Assembly (NCBI GenBank): GCA_963763485.1
Contig: CAVXOW010000006.1
Span: 744,001 to 808,000, forward strand
DNA from: CAWCKS01 sp963763485
Lineage (GTDB): Bacteria > Pseudomonadota > Alphaproteobacteria > Rhizobiales > Xanthobacteraceae
Direction of reading: 5' to 3'
Length of the DNA: 64,000 bases
This document shows, piece by piece, positions 17,941 to 26,757 of this stretch (position 1 is its first letter; each line of letters starts with the position of its first letter). The translations under genes and the position numbers were made by a program. The notes below the pieces were generated by a model. It was not told the origin of the DNA, ran no database searches, and saw only the letters and a list, made by a program, of their open reading frames with translations.

Positions 17941-19723
17941 TGACCACCTCCGGATGCGCACGGATTTCGGCCGGCGTGCCGGCCGCGAGCTTCTTGCCGA
18001 GATTGAGCACCGTGACCTCGTCGCAGACGTCGAAGATCAGGTCGGCATGGTGTTCGACCAGCAGCACGCCGGTGCCGGCTCGCGCGATCGCCGCGACCAG
18101 CGCGCCGAGCCGGGTGATCTCTTCGGCCGAGAGCCCGGCCGCCGGCTCGTCGAGCAGCAGGAACGCCGGCCGCAGCATCAGCGCACGCGCAATCTCGGTG
18201 AAGCGCAGTTCGCTGTGCTGCAATCGATCGGCGCGCACGGCGGCGAGCCGCTCCAGCCCGACCACGGCGAGCGCCAGCATGGCGCGTTCGCGCAAAGTCG
18301 CTTCGTCACGGCGATGGCGCGGCAGCGACAGCAGCAACTCGACGAACGTCGCCTGGCCGTCGATCGTCGCGCCGATCATCACGTTCTCCAGCACCGAGGC
18401 CGCGCCAATGATGCGCGGCGTCTGGAACGTGCGCGCGATCCGCATGTGGGCGCGCTGGCTGCGCTCAAGCGCCGGCAACGGCGCGCCGCCAAGCGTCACC
18501 ATGCCGCGTTTCTGCGCGTAATAACCCGAAATCACGTTCAGCGTCGTGGTCTTGCCGCTGCCGTTGGGGCCGATCAGGCCGTGCACCTGCATCGGCTTGA
18601 TGACGAGGTCGAGTCCGTCGATGGCGTGAACCGCGCCAAAACTCAGCATCACGTCGCTCAGCGTCAGCGCGCCGGCACTGGTGCGCGTGCCGAGCAGGCG
18701 CGGCAGCAGATCGGGACTCGGGATGATGGCTCGGCCGGTCTCGAGCGGCTTGCGATTCTTGAAATCGAGCAGTTCGGCAATACCGCCGGGGGCCGCGAGC
18801 ACGATCACCAGCAGCAGCGCCGCGTAAAGGAATGTCGACCACGCCACCAGGGGAGCCGCGAACTCAGGCAGCACGGTCAGGAGAATCGTGCCGAGCAGCG
18901 GCCCGAGGATCGAGCCGTGGCCGCCGATCAGGATGGCGATGAAGAACAGCACCGACAGGTCGATCGTGAAGGCATCCGGCGTGATGTAGGACTGCAGCGA
19001 CGCGAACAGCCCGCCGGCGACGCCGGCGACCGCGCCGGAAAACAGGAACACCATTGCGAGCAGCGCGGGCTTGGCGATGCCGCAGGCTTCCGCGGCGACC
19101 TCGGCATCGCGGATCGCGGTCAACGCGCGGCCGAACCGGCTTGCCGCGACGTTCCACGTCATCCACGTGCACGCTGCCGCGAGGCCGAAGCAGAAATAGT
19201 AGAAGCCCCATTGCGAGTCGAACGGAGGGGGAAACACCGGGCCGGGCACGCCGACGCCGCCGCCGGTCACGCTCTGCCAGGCCAGCGCGATTTGCGTCAC
19301 GATGGTGGCAAAGCCGAGCGTGGTGATCGCGAAGTAGAAGGTGCGCAAGCGCAGAGCCGGCAGGCCGATAATGAGGCCGAACACCGCGCCGACTGTGCCG
19401 GCAATCGCAAGCGCAAGATAAGGCGGCAGCGCCGGCAGCGCATTGCCGGCGGCGAGCACGCTCGTGGTGTAGGCGCCGAGTGTCAGCAGCGCCACCCAGC
19501 CGATTGCGATCTGGCCGGCAAAGCCGACCACGAGGTTCAGCCCAGCGACCAGCACCCAGTAGACGCAGGCGCGGGTTGCGATCACGCCCCAGTAGCCCCC
19601 GCCGAACAGCGGAAACACCAGGCCGATCACCAGCAAGACCAGCAGCGGCAGCGCGCCGCCCAGGCTGAACGTCGCGCCGAGATTTTTCGTGCGACTCGTC
19701 GTTTGGGTCAGCGGCCAGGTCAT
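17921..19723 (-). CDS. Branched-chain amino-acid-type ABC transporter permease-ATPase fusion (LivM-LivG)
   Basis: 600 residues from ATG at 19723, four bases after the livH stop. The first ~320 residues are a LivM permease (VGFAGQIAIGWVALLTLGAY, LRTFYFAITTLGFATI, HGSILGPLLGTILLTVLPEF). After a short linker an ATPase of LivG type follows, with Walker A GPNGSGKT, IARTFQTPRI, a short signature region HSELRFTEIARAL, Walker B LLLDEPAAGLS and LVEHHADLIFDVCDEV. The canonical LSGG signature is replaced by LQHSELR, as is common in LivG-type halves of such fusions. Both ABC importers in this window have a permease-ATPase fusion. Confidence 0.92.
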   Translation of the reverse strand: MTWPLTQTTSRTKNLGATFSLGGALPLLVLLVIGLVFPLFGGGYWGVIATRACVYWVLVAGLNLVVGFAGQIAIGWVALLTLGAYTTSVLAAGNALPALPPYLALAIAGTVGAVFGLIIGLPALRLRTFYFAITTLGFATIVTQIALAWQSVTGGGVGVPGPVFPPPFDSQWGFYYFCFGLAAACTWMTWNVAASRFGRALTAIRDAEVAAEACGIAKPALLAMVFLFSGAVAGVAGGLFASLQSYITPDAFTIDLSVLFFIAILIGGHGSILGPLLGTILLTVLPEFAAPLVAWSTFLYAALLLVIVLAAPGGIAELLDFKNRKPLETGRAIIPSPDLLPRLLGTRTSAGALTLSDVMLSFGAVHAIDGLDLVIKPMQVHGLIGPNGSGKTTTLNVISGYYAQKRGMVTLGGAPLPALERSQRAHMRIARTFQTPRIIGAASVLENVMIGATIDGQATFVELLLSLPRHRRDEATLRERAMLALAVVGLERLAAVRADRLQHSELRFTEIARALMLRPAFLLLDEPAAGLSAEEITRLGALVAAIARAGTGVLLVEHHADLIFDVCDEVTVLNLGKKLAAGTPAEIRAHPEVVNAYLGS

Positions 19724-19726
19724 CAA

Positions 19727-20584
19727 TCACACCCGCCGCTGGATCGCGGCGCCGGCAAGGCCTTGCGGCCGCAGCAGCAGCACCACGATGAACACGGTGA
19801 AGACCGCGACCGACGCGAAGATGCCGCCGACCAGAAAGTTTGCTGCCTGCTGGAACAGCCCGAGCAACAAGCCCGCGACCACGGCGCCGCGGTTGCTGCC
19901 CATGCCGCCGAGCGCGACGGGAACGAATCCGTAGAATGTCAGCATCGGCGCGTTGCCGAAGAACGCGAGCAACATCTCGCCGCCGGCAAAGCCGGCAAGG
20001 GCGCCGATCACGCCGGCGAGCGCGTAGCTCGCCATCCGCAGGCGGCGCTCGGGCAGCCCGAGCGCGCGCGCCGCGTAGGTGTCCTCGGCGATCGCAAGAA
20101 ACGCGCGGCCGACCAGCGTGCGCCGATACAGGAATTCGAGGCCGACGATGACGACGGCGCATGCCAGCAACGGCAGCCAGAACTGCTGGTCGAAATCGCC
20201 GCGTGGAATGTCGATCAGCCGCGGAAACGGCCGCGCCTCGGTCCCCCACTCGATTGCGGTGAACTGCTGCACCATCAGCGCGAGCGCCAGCGTCGACAGC
20301 ACGTAGAGATGCTGGTCGAGACTTTTCAGCACCGGCCGCACCGCGACGATCTCGGTAACGAGACCGAGCACCATGCCGCCGGCGAGCGCCAGCACGACGC
20401 CCGCCGCGACGGGAAGGCCCATCCGGGCGATGAACAGCGAGCCCAGCACGCCGCCGAGCATCCCGAGCGTACCAGCAGTGAAGCTGAACACGCGCGAGGC
20501 GGAGTACATCACATTATATGTGATACCGATCAGTGCGTAGATGCAGCCGATCGCTAAGCCTGTAAGGACGATCGATTGGACCAT
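19727..20584 (-). CDS. livH: Branched-chain amino-acid-type ABC transporter permease LivH
   Basis: 285 residues with about eight hydrophobic segments. The start MVQSIVLTGLAIGCIYALIG and the later PVALGGMGSNRGAVVAGLLL are LivH features; the latter is the EAA-like loop that contacts the ATPase. Gene order livK-livH-livMG-livF on the minus strand matches HAAT-family importers. The ligand class (branched-chain amino acids, amides, aromatic acids) depends on the binding protein and is not fixed by the permease. A 291-base gap with palindromic repeats separates it from livK. Confidence 0.92.
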   Translation of the reverse strand: MVQSIVLTGLAIGCIYALIGITYNVMYSASRVFSFTAGTLGMLGGVLGSLFIARMGLPVAAGVVLALAGGMVLGLVTEIVAVRPVLKSLDQHLYVLSTLALALMVQQFTAIEWGTEARPFPRLIDIPRGDFDQQFWLPLLACAVVIVGLEFLYRRTLVGRAFLAIAEDTYAARALGLPERRLRMASYALAGVIGALAGFAGGEMLLAFFGNAPMLTFYGFVPVALGGMGSNRGAVVAGLLLGLFQQAANFLVGGIFASVAVFTVFIVVLLLRPQGLAGAAIQRRV

Positions 20585-20615
20585 CGGCTTCAGCCCTGCC
20601 GCACGCTCGTCTTAT

Positions 20616-20816
20616 CCTTCCCCGCGAAGCGGGGAAGGGGGACCGCCCGAAGGGCGATGGAAGAGGCATTCGGCGATGATGACGGACCACCAGGTATGCG
20701 AACGGCTGCGCAGGCAGTTTCCAGCGAGTTGTTTTTTGTTGGCACTCTCACAACGTTCCCTCGGGCCCCCACCACCGTGCTTCGCACGGTCGCCCTCCCC
20801 CGCTTCGCGGGGGAGG
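20616..20816. repeat. Pair of REP-like palindromic units between livK and livH
   Basis: Unit 1 at 20616-20660 holds two hairpins: CCTTCCCCGC-gaa-GCGGGGAAGG, then CGCCC-gaa-GGGCG. Unit 2 at 20767-20816 has CCGTGC-ttc-GCACGG followed by CCTCCCCCGC-ttc-GCGGGGGAGG, i.e. the same design in opposite orientation. The 10-bp arms with a 3-nt loop are perfect. This is the BIME-like arrangement of REP elements; it may also attenuate transcription or stabilise mRNA between livK and livH. Confidence 0.8.
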
Positions 20817-20875
20817 AAAGTCGCGCGCTCGGCGCGAGCATAGTTTTCACCTAGGCGACTAGTCGGTTCTCAGCT

Positions 20876-22068
20876 CTACGCCGAGTACCCCGGCGCCAGA
20901 TTGAACGCACCGTTGTTGAGCGAGTTGGCCTCCACCATCACGACTTCGCTGTCCGGATAGCCGTCGTGCTTGTCCTTGCTGAAGCTGATGTCTCCGTAGA
21001 CGCCGGGGAAGTTCTTCAGGCCGTTGAGGTAACCGACCAGCTTCTCCGGCTCGGTGCCGACCGCCTTCATGCCCTCCGCAATCATCCGCGGCGAGTCATA
21101 GCCAAGCGCGATCCACCAGAGCAGCGTATCGCCCATCTCGATCTTGGCGCTCTTCAGACGATCGAGGAACGCTTTCGTCCGGTCGGTGAGCTTGCCGCCG
21201 GGGGCATAGCAGACGTTGCGGAAGTTGTTGGGGTAGACCTTGCCCCAGTATTCCGGCTTCTCCAGCAAGTCCTTGGTCTGGCCGGAGCCGAGCGTGGTCT
21301 GGCCGACGATGGGCACGTCCCACGCCATCTGCCCGCGGGTGTTGATGATGCGCGACAGGAAGCCGGCGTTCACGCTCCACGGCATGATCGCCTTCGGCGC
21401 CCGACGACTGCATGCGCAGCAGTTCCGGCTTGAGGTCGGGGTTCGCGGCATCGACATTGCCCTGGTAGACAACCTCGGCGCCGATCTGCTTCAGCATCGG
21501 CACGTAGGCGTTGACCGATGCGGTGCCATAGCCGGTGGTGTCGCTGATCACAGCGACCTTCTTCTTCTTCAGCACGTCGACGACGTAACGGTTGGCGGCG
21601 CCACCGATCTGCTGGTTGGTCGGCGCGTTGCGGAAGCACATCGGGTATTTCTGCGCGTCGGTCAAAGTATCGACCCAGCAGGGATGCACTTGCGGCGTAT
21701 TGGTGCGTGCCAGCAGCGGCATCACGGCAAGCGACTCGCCGGAATTGACCGGCCCGAATACGATGGAAACCTTCTGGCCGCGGGTCAATTCAGCGGCGCC
21801 GTTCACGGCCTTGGTGGGATCGCTCTGGGTGTCGCGGGTGATCATCTCGATCTGCCGCCCGTCAATGCCCCCGGCCGCATTGATTTCCTTCACCGCGAGT
21901 TCGATGCCGCGGTTGATCCCGATGCCTGTCGAGGAGCGAGGGACCGGTGAGCGCCGGCAGATAACCAACCTGGATCGGGTCTTTCGCAGCGATCGCCGGT
22001 TTTGGAAGACTGCTGGCAAGGGCAGCAGCGCCGGCGGATACAAGAGCTTGACGACGGGTCAGCGACAT
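20876..22068 (-). pseudogene. LivK-type ABC transporter substrate-binding protein (Peripla_BP_6), two frameshifts
   Basis: Start ATG at 22068 with AGGGAG upstream; signal peptide MSLTRRQALVSAGAAALASS. The mature protein begins KDPIQVGYLPALTGPS, but near 21935 one extra base changes the frame, and the homologous STGIGINRGIELAVKEINAA is read in the next one. A second extra base near 21398 shifts again before KAIMPWSVNAGFLSRI, which then runs to the stop. Corrected length is about 396 residues, typical for the family. First gene of the liv operon; in the cell it would bind the ligand in the periplasm and hand it to LivH/LivM. Confidence 0.85.
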
Positions 22069-22132
22069 TTTGATTTTCTCCCTAGAGCGTTTCAGTAACT
22101 CCCAAAATTTCTTTGTTTTATTGGATTTTATG

Positions 22133-22150
22133 CGCCGCATTATAGCGGCG
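22133..22150 (-). promoter_or_regulatory. Putative livK promoter with -10 box inside a GC palindrome
   Basis: On the minus strand a perfect TATAAT (22144-22139) is the loop of the inverted repeat CGCCGC-attata-GCGGCG (22133-22150), about 70 bases upstream of the livK start. No strong -35 is seen at 16-18 bases. The symmetry could be a repressor site covering the -10. Confidence 0.35.
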
Positions 22151-22285
22151 GCTTGGGGCCGCGAAAAGCACCGTAACAGGCGTTTGATTTCGTGGGGCGT
22201 CCCACGGCGTCATGCTTTCGTCGTGTGCGACGGCGCGTGGTGCAATCGCAAGGCGTTACAAACGAGCACATATTGGCTTGCGCAT

Positions 22286-22430
22286 CCTCCCCCGCAACGC
22301 GGGGGAGGGGGACCATGCGAAGCATGGTGGTGGGGGCACGATGAGGTTCGCAGGATGGAGAGTTCGTACGTCTGCCGCAGCCCCCTCCACCGCCCTTCGG
22401 GCGGTCCCCTCCCCCGCGTCGCGGGTGAGG
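22286..22430. repeat. Pair of REP-like palindromic units upstream of livK
   Basis: Same family as the pair at 20.6-20.8 kb. Unit at 22286-22327: CCTCCCCCGC-aac-GCGGGGGAGG, then CCATGC-gaa-GCATGG. Unit at 22389-22430: ACCGCCC-ttc-GGGCGGT then CCTCCCCCGC-gtc-GCGGGTGAGG, in opposite orientation. The two pairs bracket livK. The 389-base gap between livK and the Bug gene otherwise holds only the promoter described above. Confidence 0.8.
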
Positions 22431-22457
22431 ACAGAGCGCACGACGCGCGGCCCCAGC

Positions 22458-23438
22458 CTACTCCGGCTTCAGCCCCGTAAACTTCACCACCTTGCCCCAC
22501 TTCTCGGTCTCGGCGGCAATGAACGCACCGAACTCCGCAGGCGTCCCGCCCAGCGGCTCACCGCCGAGATCGGCAAACTTCTGCTTCATCGCAGCATCGG
22601 CCAGTGCGGCGTTGATCTCGCTGTTCAGTTTGCCCACGATGTCGGCAGGCGTCCCCTTCGGCGCCGACAGGCCGTACCACTGGCTCGCCTCGTAGCCCGG
22701 CACGGTGTCACCGACCTTCGGCAGCGTCGAGAACAGGTCAGCTTGCGACGCCGTCGTGACGCCAAGCGCCCGCAGCTTGCCGGACTTGATGAAGTCGGCC
22801 GTTCCCGGCGTGGTCGCAAACAGCACCTGCACAGTGCCCGCAAGCAGGTCGGTCAGTGCCGGCCCCTGCCCGCGATATGGCACGTGCACCATGTTGACGC
22901 CGGCCATGTATTTGAACAGTTCGCCCGCCATGTGCGGCGCGCTTCCCGTTCCCGCCGACGCCATGTTGATCTTGCCCGGATTTCGCTTCGCATAGGCGAT
23001 CAGTTCGGCAACGGAGTTCGCCGGCAGCGACGGATGCACGAGGATCGCCATCGGCACACGAATGATGCCGCCGACCGGCACGGTGTCGCGGAGAAAAACG
23101 AAGTTGAGGTTCTCGTAGAGCGTGGCGTTGACGGCGTTCGGCACCGTTGACAGCAGCAAGGTGTTGCCGTCTGGCGCGGCATTCACCACGGTCTCCGTGC
23201 CGATATTGCCACCGGCGCCGGGACGGTTCTCGATCACGAAGGGCTGGCCGAGCCGCTCGGAGAGCCAGTGACCGATCAGCCGCGCTGTGATGTCGACGCC
23301 GCCGCCAGCAGCGAAACCCGCGACGATCCGCACCGGACGCGACGGATAGTTTTCGGCGCGCGCCAGGCGCGGCCACGTCGACACCGCACCAAGGCTGACG
23401 CCGAGGTGCAGCACACGCCTGCGCGAGATCGTTGTCAT
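22458..23438 (-). CDS. Bug-family tripartite tricarboxylate transporter substrate-binding protein
   Basis: 326 residues starting at ATG 23438, whose first base overlaps the corrected CaiB stop (TGATG). Signal MTTISRRRVLHLGVSLGAVS, then the Bug signatures YPSRPVRIVAGFAAGGGVD, NRPGAGGNIGTE and MASAGTGSAPHMAGELFKYM. Bug proteins bind carboxylates or aromatic acids and often work as orphans without TctAB, as here. Pairing with a CaiB/BaiF CoA-transferase is common and suggests uptake and CoA activation of the same acid. As the sequence stands a frameshift in caiB fuses it in frame to this gene, but the coding signals favour two proteins. Confidence 0.88.
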   Translation of the reverse strand: MTTISRRRVLHLGVSLGAVSTWPRLARAENYPSRPVRIVAGFAAGGGVDITARLIGHWLSERLGQPFVIENRPGAGGNIGTETVVNAAPDGNTLLLSTVPNAVNATLYENLNFVFLRDTVPVGGIIRVPMAILVHPSLPANSVAELIAYAKRNPGKINMASAGTGSAPHMAGELFKYMAGVNMVHVPYRGQGPALTDLLAGTVQVLFATTPGTADFIKSGKLRALGVTTASQADLFSTLPKVGDTVPGYEASQWYGLSAPKGTPADIVGKLNSEINAALADAAMKQKFADLGGEPLGGTPAEFGAFIAAETEKWGKVVKFTGLKPE

Positions 23439-24710
23439 CACTTGCCTCGTGCCCCCGCGCCCGCTTTTCCGAACGCGCCTGCCTCGCTGAGCGCCGCAAG
23501 CCGGCGATCGTCGTAGCCGAGCGTCTTGCGCAACACATCCTTGGTGTGCTGGCCGAGCAGCGGCGCGGCAACGGGATCGACCGTCGGCGTCAGCCGTCAT
23601 CTTGATCGGCGGTTCGATGTTCGGTACCGCGCCCGCGGTGGGGTGCGGGATCTTGCTCAGCCGGTTGCGCTTGCGCGCTTCCGGTGAATTGAAGCCTTGC
23701 GCGACGGTGCGCAGATAGCCGACCGGGATGTTGGCCTTCTTCAGCTTCGCGATCCAGTTCTCCAGCGTATCGCTGGCGAAGATGCTGTCGGCGATCGCGC
23801 GCAGCTTGTCCTTGTTGGCGGTGCGCTCCTTGCGCGTTGCGAATTTCGGATCCGACGTGACGTCGGGCCGCTTGAACACCTCATCGAACAGCCGCCGATA
23901 GAGCCGGTCGTTGGCGCAGGCCATGTAGAGCGGCCCGTCGGAAGCCTGGTACACGCCAACGGTCGGCGAGCCATTCGGCGAGTTACCGAAGCGGCCCGGA
24001 TTGTTGCCGCTGATAAGGTAGGCCGTGCCGTAGAACAGCGTCATCGCCATCGCGATGTCGAACAGCGACACCTCGACATACTGGCCGCGGCCGAGCTTGT
24101 CGCGCGCGATCAGCGCCAGCAGGATCGCGTTCGTGGCCGTCATGCCGGTCGCGGCGTCAACGATCGGTGGCCCGGTGCGGATCGGCGGCCCGTCAGGAAA
24201 TCCGTTCAGCGACATGAATCCGCTTTCGGCTTGCGTGATCGGATCGAAGCCGGGACGCAGCGCGAACTCGCCCTCGCGGCCATAGGCCGAGATCGCGCAA
24301 TAGATCAGCCTTAGGTTGGTCGCCGCAACCGACTCGTAGTCGAGGCCGTATTTCTTCATCACGCCGCCGGAAAAATTCTCGACGACGATGTCGGCCCTGG
24401 CGATCAACTCCCGAGCCACCTCGAGCGCCGCCGGATTTGTGAAGTCGAGCGCGATGCCGCGCTTGTTGCGATTGAGCGAGATGAACGCCGCGCTCTCGCC
24501 GCCGATCTCGGCGTGATCGTAGGCGCGCGTGTCGTCGCCACCCTCCGGGTTCTCGATCTTGATCACCTCGGCGCCGAAGTCGGCAAGCGTCTGCGTGCAG
24601 CTCGGCCCGGCCACGACGCGGGTGAAATCGATGACCAGCAGCCCGTCGAGGACCGTTGGCGCGCCTTGCGGCCGCGGCTTGCGCTCGGGCAGTTCAACTT
24701 TCAGAGGCAC
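23438..24710 (-). CDS. CaiB/BaiF family CoA-transferase, frameshifted near its C-terminus
   Basis: Start taken at GTG 24710, which has AAGGA seven bases upstream; a TTG at 24764 would give a longer, unlikely N-terminus. The family III CoA-transferase fold is clear: LLVIDFTRVVAGPSCTQTLA, DFGAEVIKIENPEGGDD, SLNRNKRGIALDF, and the active-site Asp region RPGFDPITQAESGFMSLNG. Near 23590 one extra base shifts the frame; the proper C-terminus TPTVDPVAAPLLGQHTKDVL ... GARGK lies in the next frame and stops at 23438. The enzyme transfers CoA between acyl-CoA and a free acid. Upstream of the Bug receptor gene in the same direction. Confidence 0.87.
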
Positions 24711-24779
24711 GGGAGTTTCCTTTTGTTGTTGATTCTTCTCTCCCTTGGCGGCAGTTGTCGTCAAGGGACGCTGTTCATA

Positions 24780-26603
24780 TCATTCGGGCAGACCAAGGCC
24801 CTCAATCATCGTTACCCACTTCCTGTTGTCTTCAGGGCGACGCAATGGAGGGTATCGCTCGGAGAGCTGAGAGCGACTCAATGCGGGATGAAGCTGCAAT
24901 ATCTTGTCGACCGCCTCTTTCGTTTCCGCTGCGCGGCCCGCAAACAAGGCGTTTCCCGATAGCAACATTGCGCCGAGAATATCGGTCGGACGGAATGACA
25001 GGACCTTTTTGGCGAAAGCCATGCCATCCTCGTATTGTCCCATCAGAAAGCTCGTAAGGGATTGGCCGCGCATCAAATGAGGGACCGTCACGGGGTCAAT
25101 CGGGTTTATTCGAAGCGCGCGGCCGAACGCGCTGAACGCCCTCTGATGCTCGCCCGGACCAAAGGCCAACATCCAGCCCAGGGCATTCCAGGCTGCCGCA
25201 TCGTTCGGGTTTAAAACCGTAGCCCGCTCGGCCAACGCTGCGGCGCGCTCGGGATCGCCGGAAAAAAGTCCGATCGGGAATGTCGATTGAGCGAGCACGC
25301 GCGAGTCGTCGGGTGCCAGTGTAACGGCCTGTTCGGCAAGGCGTGCTGCCTCAAGCCGCTGCTCAGCCGTAATCGACTGGTTGAACGATGTCTGAAGGTC
25401 GAAGATGCATAGCGCGGCAATGGCGTAAGGGGGACCGAAGCTCGGATCGGATTTGATCGATTCGAGATTTTCGCGATAAGCCTCCTCCAGCGACGGGAGG
25501 GTCCACTGCAAGCGCAGATGAACTCCGCGCAGGTAGTGATCGTAGCTATCCCAATTCGCCGGCGGCTTGCGTTTGATGCGTTCGACGGCGACCTCGGTCA
25601 ACTTTGGGGCAATCGCGCCAACCAAACTTGTCGTCACATTGTCCTGAACCTCAAAAATGTCTTCCAGCAAGCCTTCGAACTTGTCGGCCCATATGTGGGC
25701 GCCCGTCGCAGCTTCGATCAACTGCCCCGTAATGCGGACACGATTGCCCGCCTTGCGAACGCTCCCTTCCAGCACATAGCGCACGCCAAGCTCACGCCCG
25801 ACCTGCTTGATGTCAACGGCCTTTCCCTTGTAGGTGAAGCTCGAATTGCGCGCGATCACGAACAGCGACTTGAAGCGCGACAGTGCAGTGATGATGTCTT
25901 CCACCATGCCGTCGGCAAAATATTCCTGCTCCGGATCGCCCGACATGTTCTGGAACGGCAGCACGGCGATCGAGGGCTTGTCGGGCAGCGGCAGCGGCTT
26001 TGATGTCTCAACGGCGCTTGGCTGCGCGGCGCCGGACTTGGTGCCCTCGGCTGCCGCATAAACGCGCACCGGCTCCTCGATGTTCTTGACCTGTTGCGGC
26101 CCGAGATCAGTGAATGCAACCGGCAAGATCTTTCTCACCTGGTCGTAGGTCACGGCCGACACGCAGACGCCGCCGGCTGCGGCCAGTGTTTGCAGGCGCG
26201 CCGCGATGTTGACGCCGTCGCCGAACAGGTCGCCGGCGCGCACCATCACATCACCGACGTGGATGCCGATGCGGAAGACGATGCGCTTGTCTGGGAGCGA
26301 ATTGGCGTTCGCCTCAGCCAGAGCGGCCTGCGCCTCCACTGCACACCGCACCGCGTCGACGGCGCTAGCGAACTCCGCCAGCACGCTGTCGCCCGCCGTG
26401 TTCGCGATGCGGCCCCTGTGATCGGCAATGGCCTTGTCGAGGATCGCGCGGCGCTCGGTCAGACCTTTGAGCGTGCCGACCTCGTCGGTGCCCATGAGGC
26501 GGCTATAGCCTTCCACATCCGCTGCGAACACCGCGACCAGCCGCCGGCTGACTTCCAATTGCTCTGACAAGGCCTGCCCCAGACCACGACGTCCGACTTG
26601 CAA
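24780..26603 (-). CDS. Class III adenylate cyclase with C-terminal TPR region
   Basis: 607 residues. The N-terminal cyclase homology domain (about 20-185) has VAVFAADVEGYSRLMGTDEV with the first metal Asp, GDSVLAEFASAVDAV with the second Asp, RIGIHVGDVM and GDGVNIAARLQTLA. A middle segment IAVLPFQNMSGDPEQEYFADG followed by MVEDIITALSRF is the FlgO/TolB-like domain found in this family, and the C-terminal half is helical TPR-like repeats (LAEQAVTLAPDDSRV, LAERATVLNPNDAAAWNALG). Cytosolic, no TM. No ATG lies near the domain start; TTG at 26603 or a TTG further in may be used. Probably makes cAMP in response to an unknown signal. Confidence 0.9.
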   Translation of the reverse strand: MQVGRRGLGQALSEQLEVSRRLVAVFAADVEGYSRLMGTDEVGTLKGLTERRAILDKAIADHRGRIANTAGDSVLAEFASAVDAVRCAVEAQAALAEANANSLPDKRIVFRIGIHVGDVMVRAGDLFGDGVNIAARLQTLAAAGGVCVSAVTYDQVRKILPVAFTDLGPQQVKNIEEPVRVYAAAEGTKSGAAQPSAVETSKPLPLPDKPSIAVLPFQNMSGDPEQEYFADGMVEDIITALSRFKSLFVIARNSSFTYKGKAVDIKQVGRELGVRYVLEGSVRKAGNRVRITGQLIEAATGAHIWADKFEGLLEDIFEVQDNVTTSLVGAIAPKLTEVAVERIKRKPPANWDSYDHYLRGVHLRLQWTLPSLEEAYRENLESIKSDPSFGPPYAIAALCIFDLQTSFNQSITAEQRLEAARLAEQAVTLAPDDSRVLAQSTFPIGLFSGDPERAAALAERATVLNPNDAAAWNALGWMLAFGPGEHQRAFSAFGRALRINPIDPVTVPHLMRGQSLTSFLMGQYEDGMAFAKKVLSFRPTDILGAMLLSGNALFAGRAAETKEAVDKILQLHPALSRSQLSERYPPLRRPEDNRKWVTMIEGLGLPE

Positions 26604-26757
26604 CGGTCAATTTAGCAGGAGCGGCTTCGCGGTGTCGGGAATCCGCGGGTCGATAACGGTAAAATAATACCTCAATCGCTAGTCAGGCCCGCTCCCAAAA
26701 CCTCCACAAATCGGGCGAAAACTGTCGCACGATCAGTAGCTTGCGCGTCACCGGTGG

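Noticed and set aside
17954..20557. An open frame of 867 codons antisense to the liv permease and ATPase genes
   Set aside because: It is a by-product of high G+C codon usage opposite strong, domain-bearing genes; its translation is low-complexity Arg/Gln/His-rich with no family motifs.
20616..22430. GC palindromes as a CRISPR array
   Set aside because: Only four units in inverted pairs, irregular spacing and no unique spacers of constant length; no cas genes.
22458..24764. A single 768-residue CoA-transferase/Bug fusion protein
   Set aside because: The junction contains out-of-frame Arg-rich sequence and an internal signal peptide; the adjacent frame supplies a proper CaiB C-terminus and stop.
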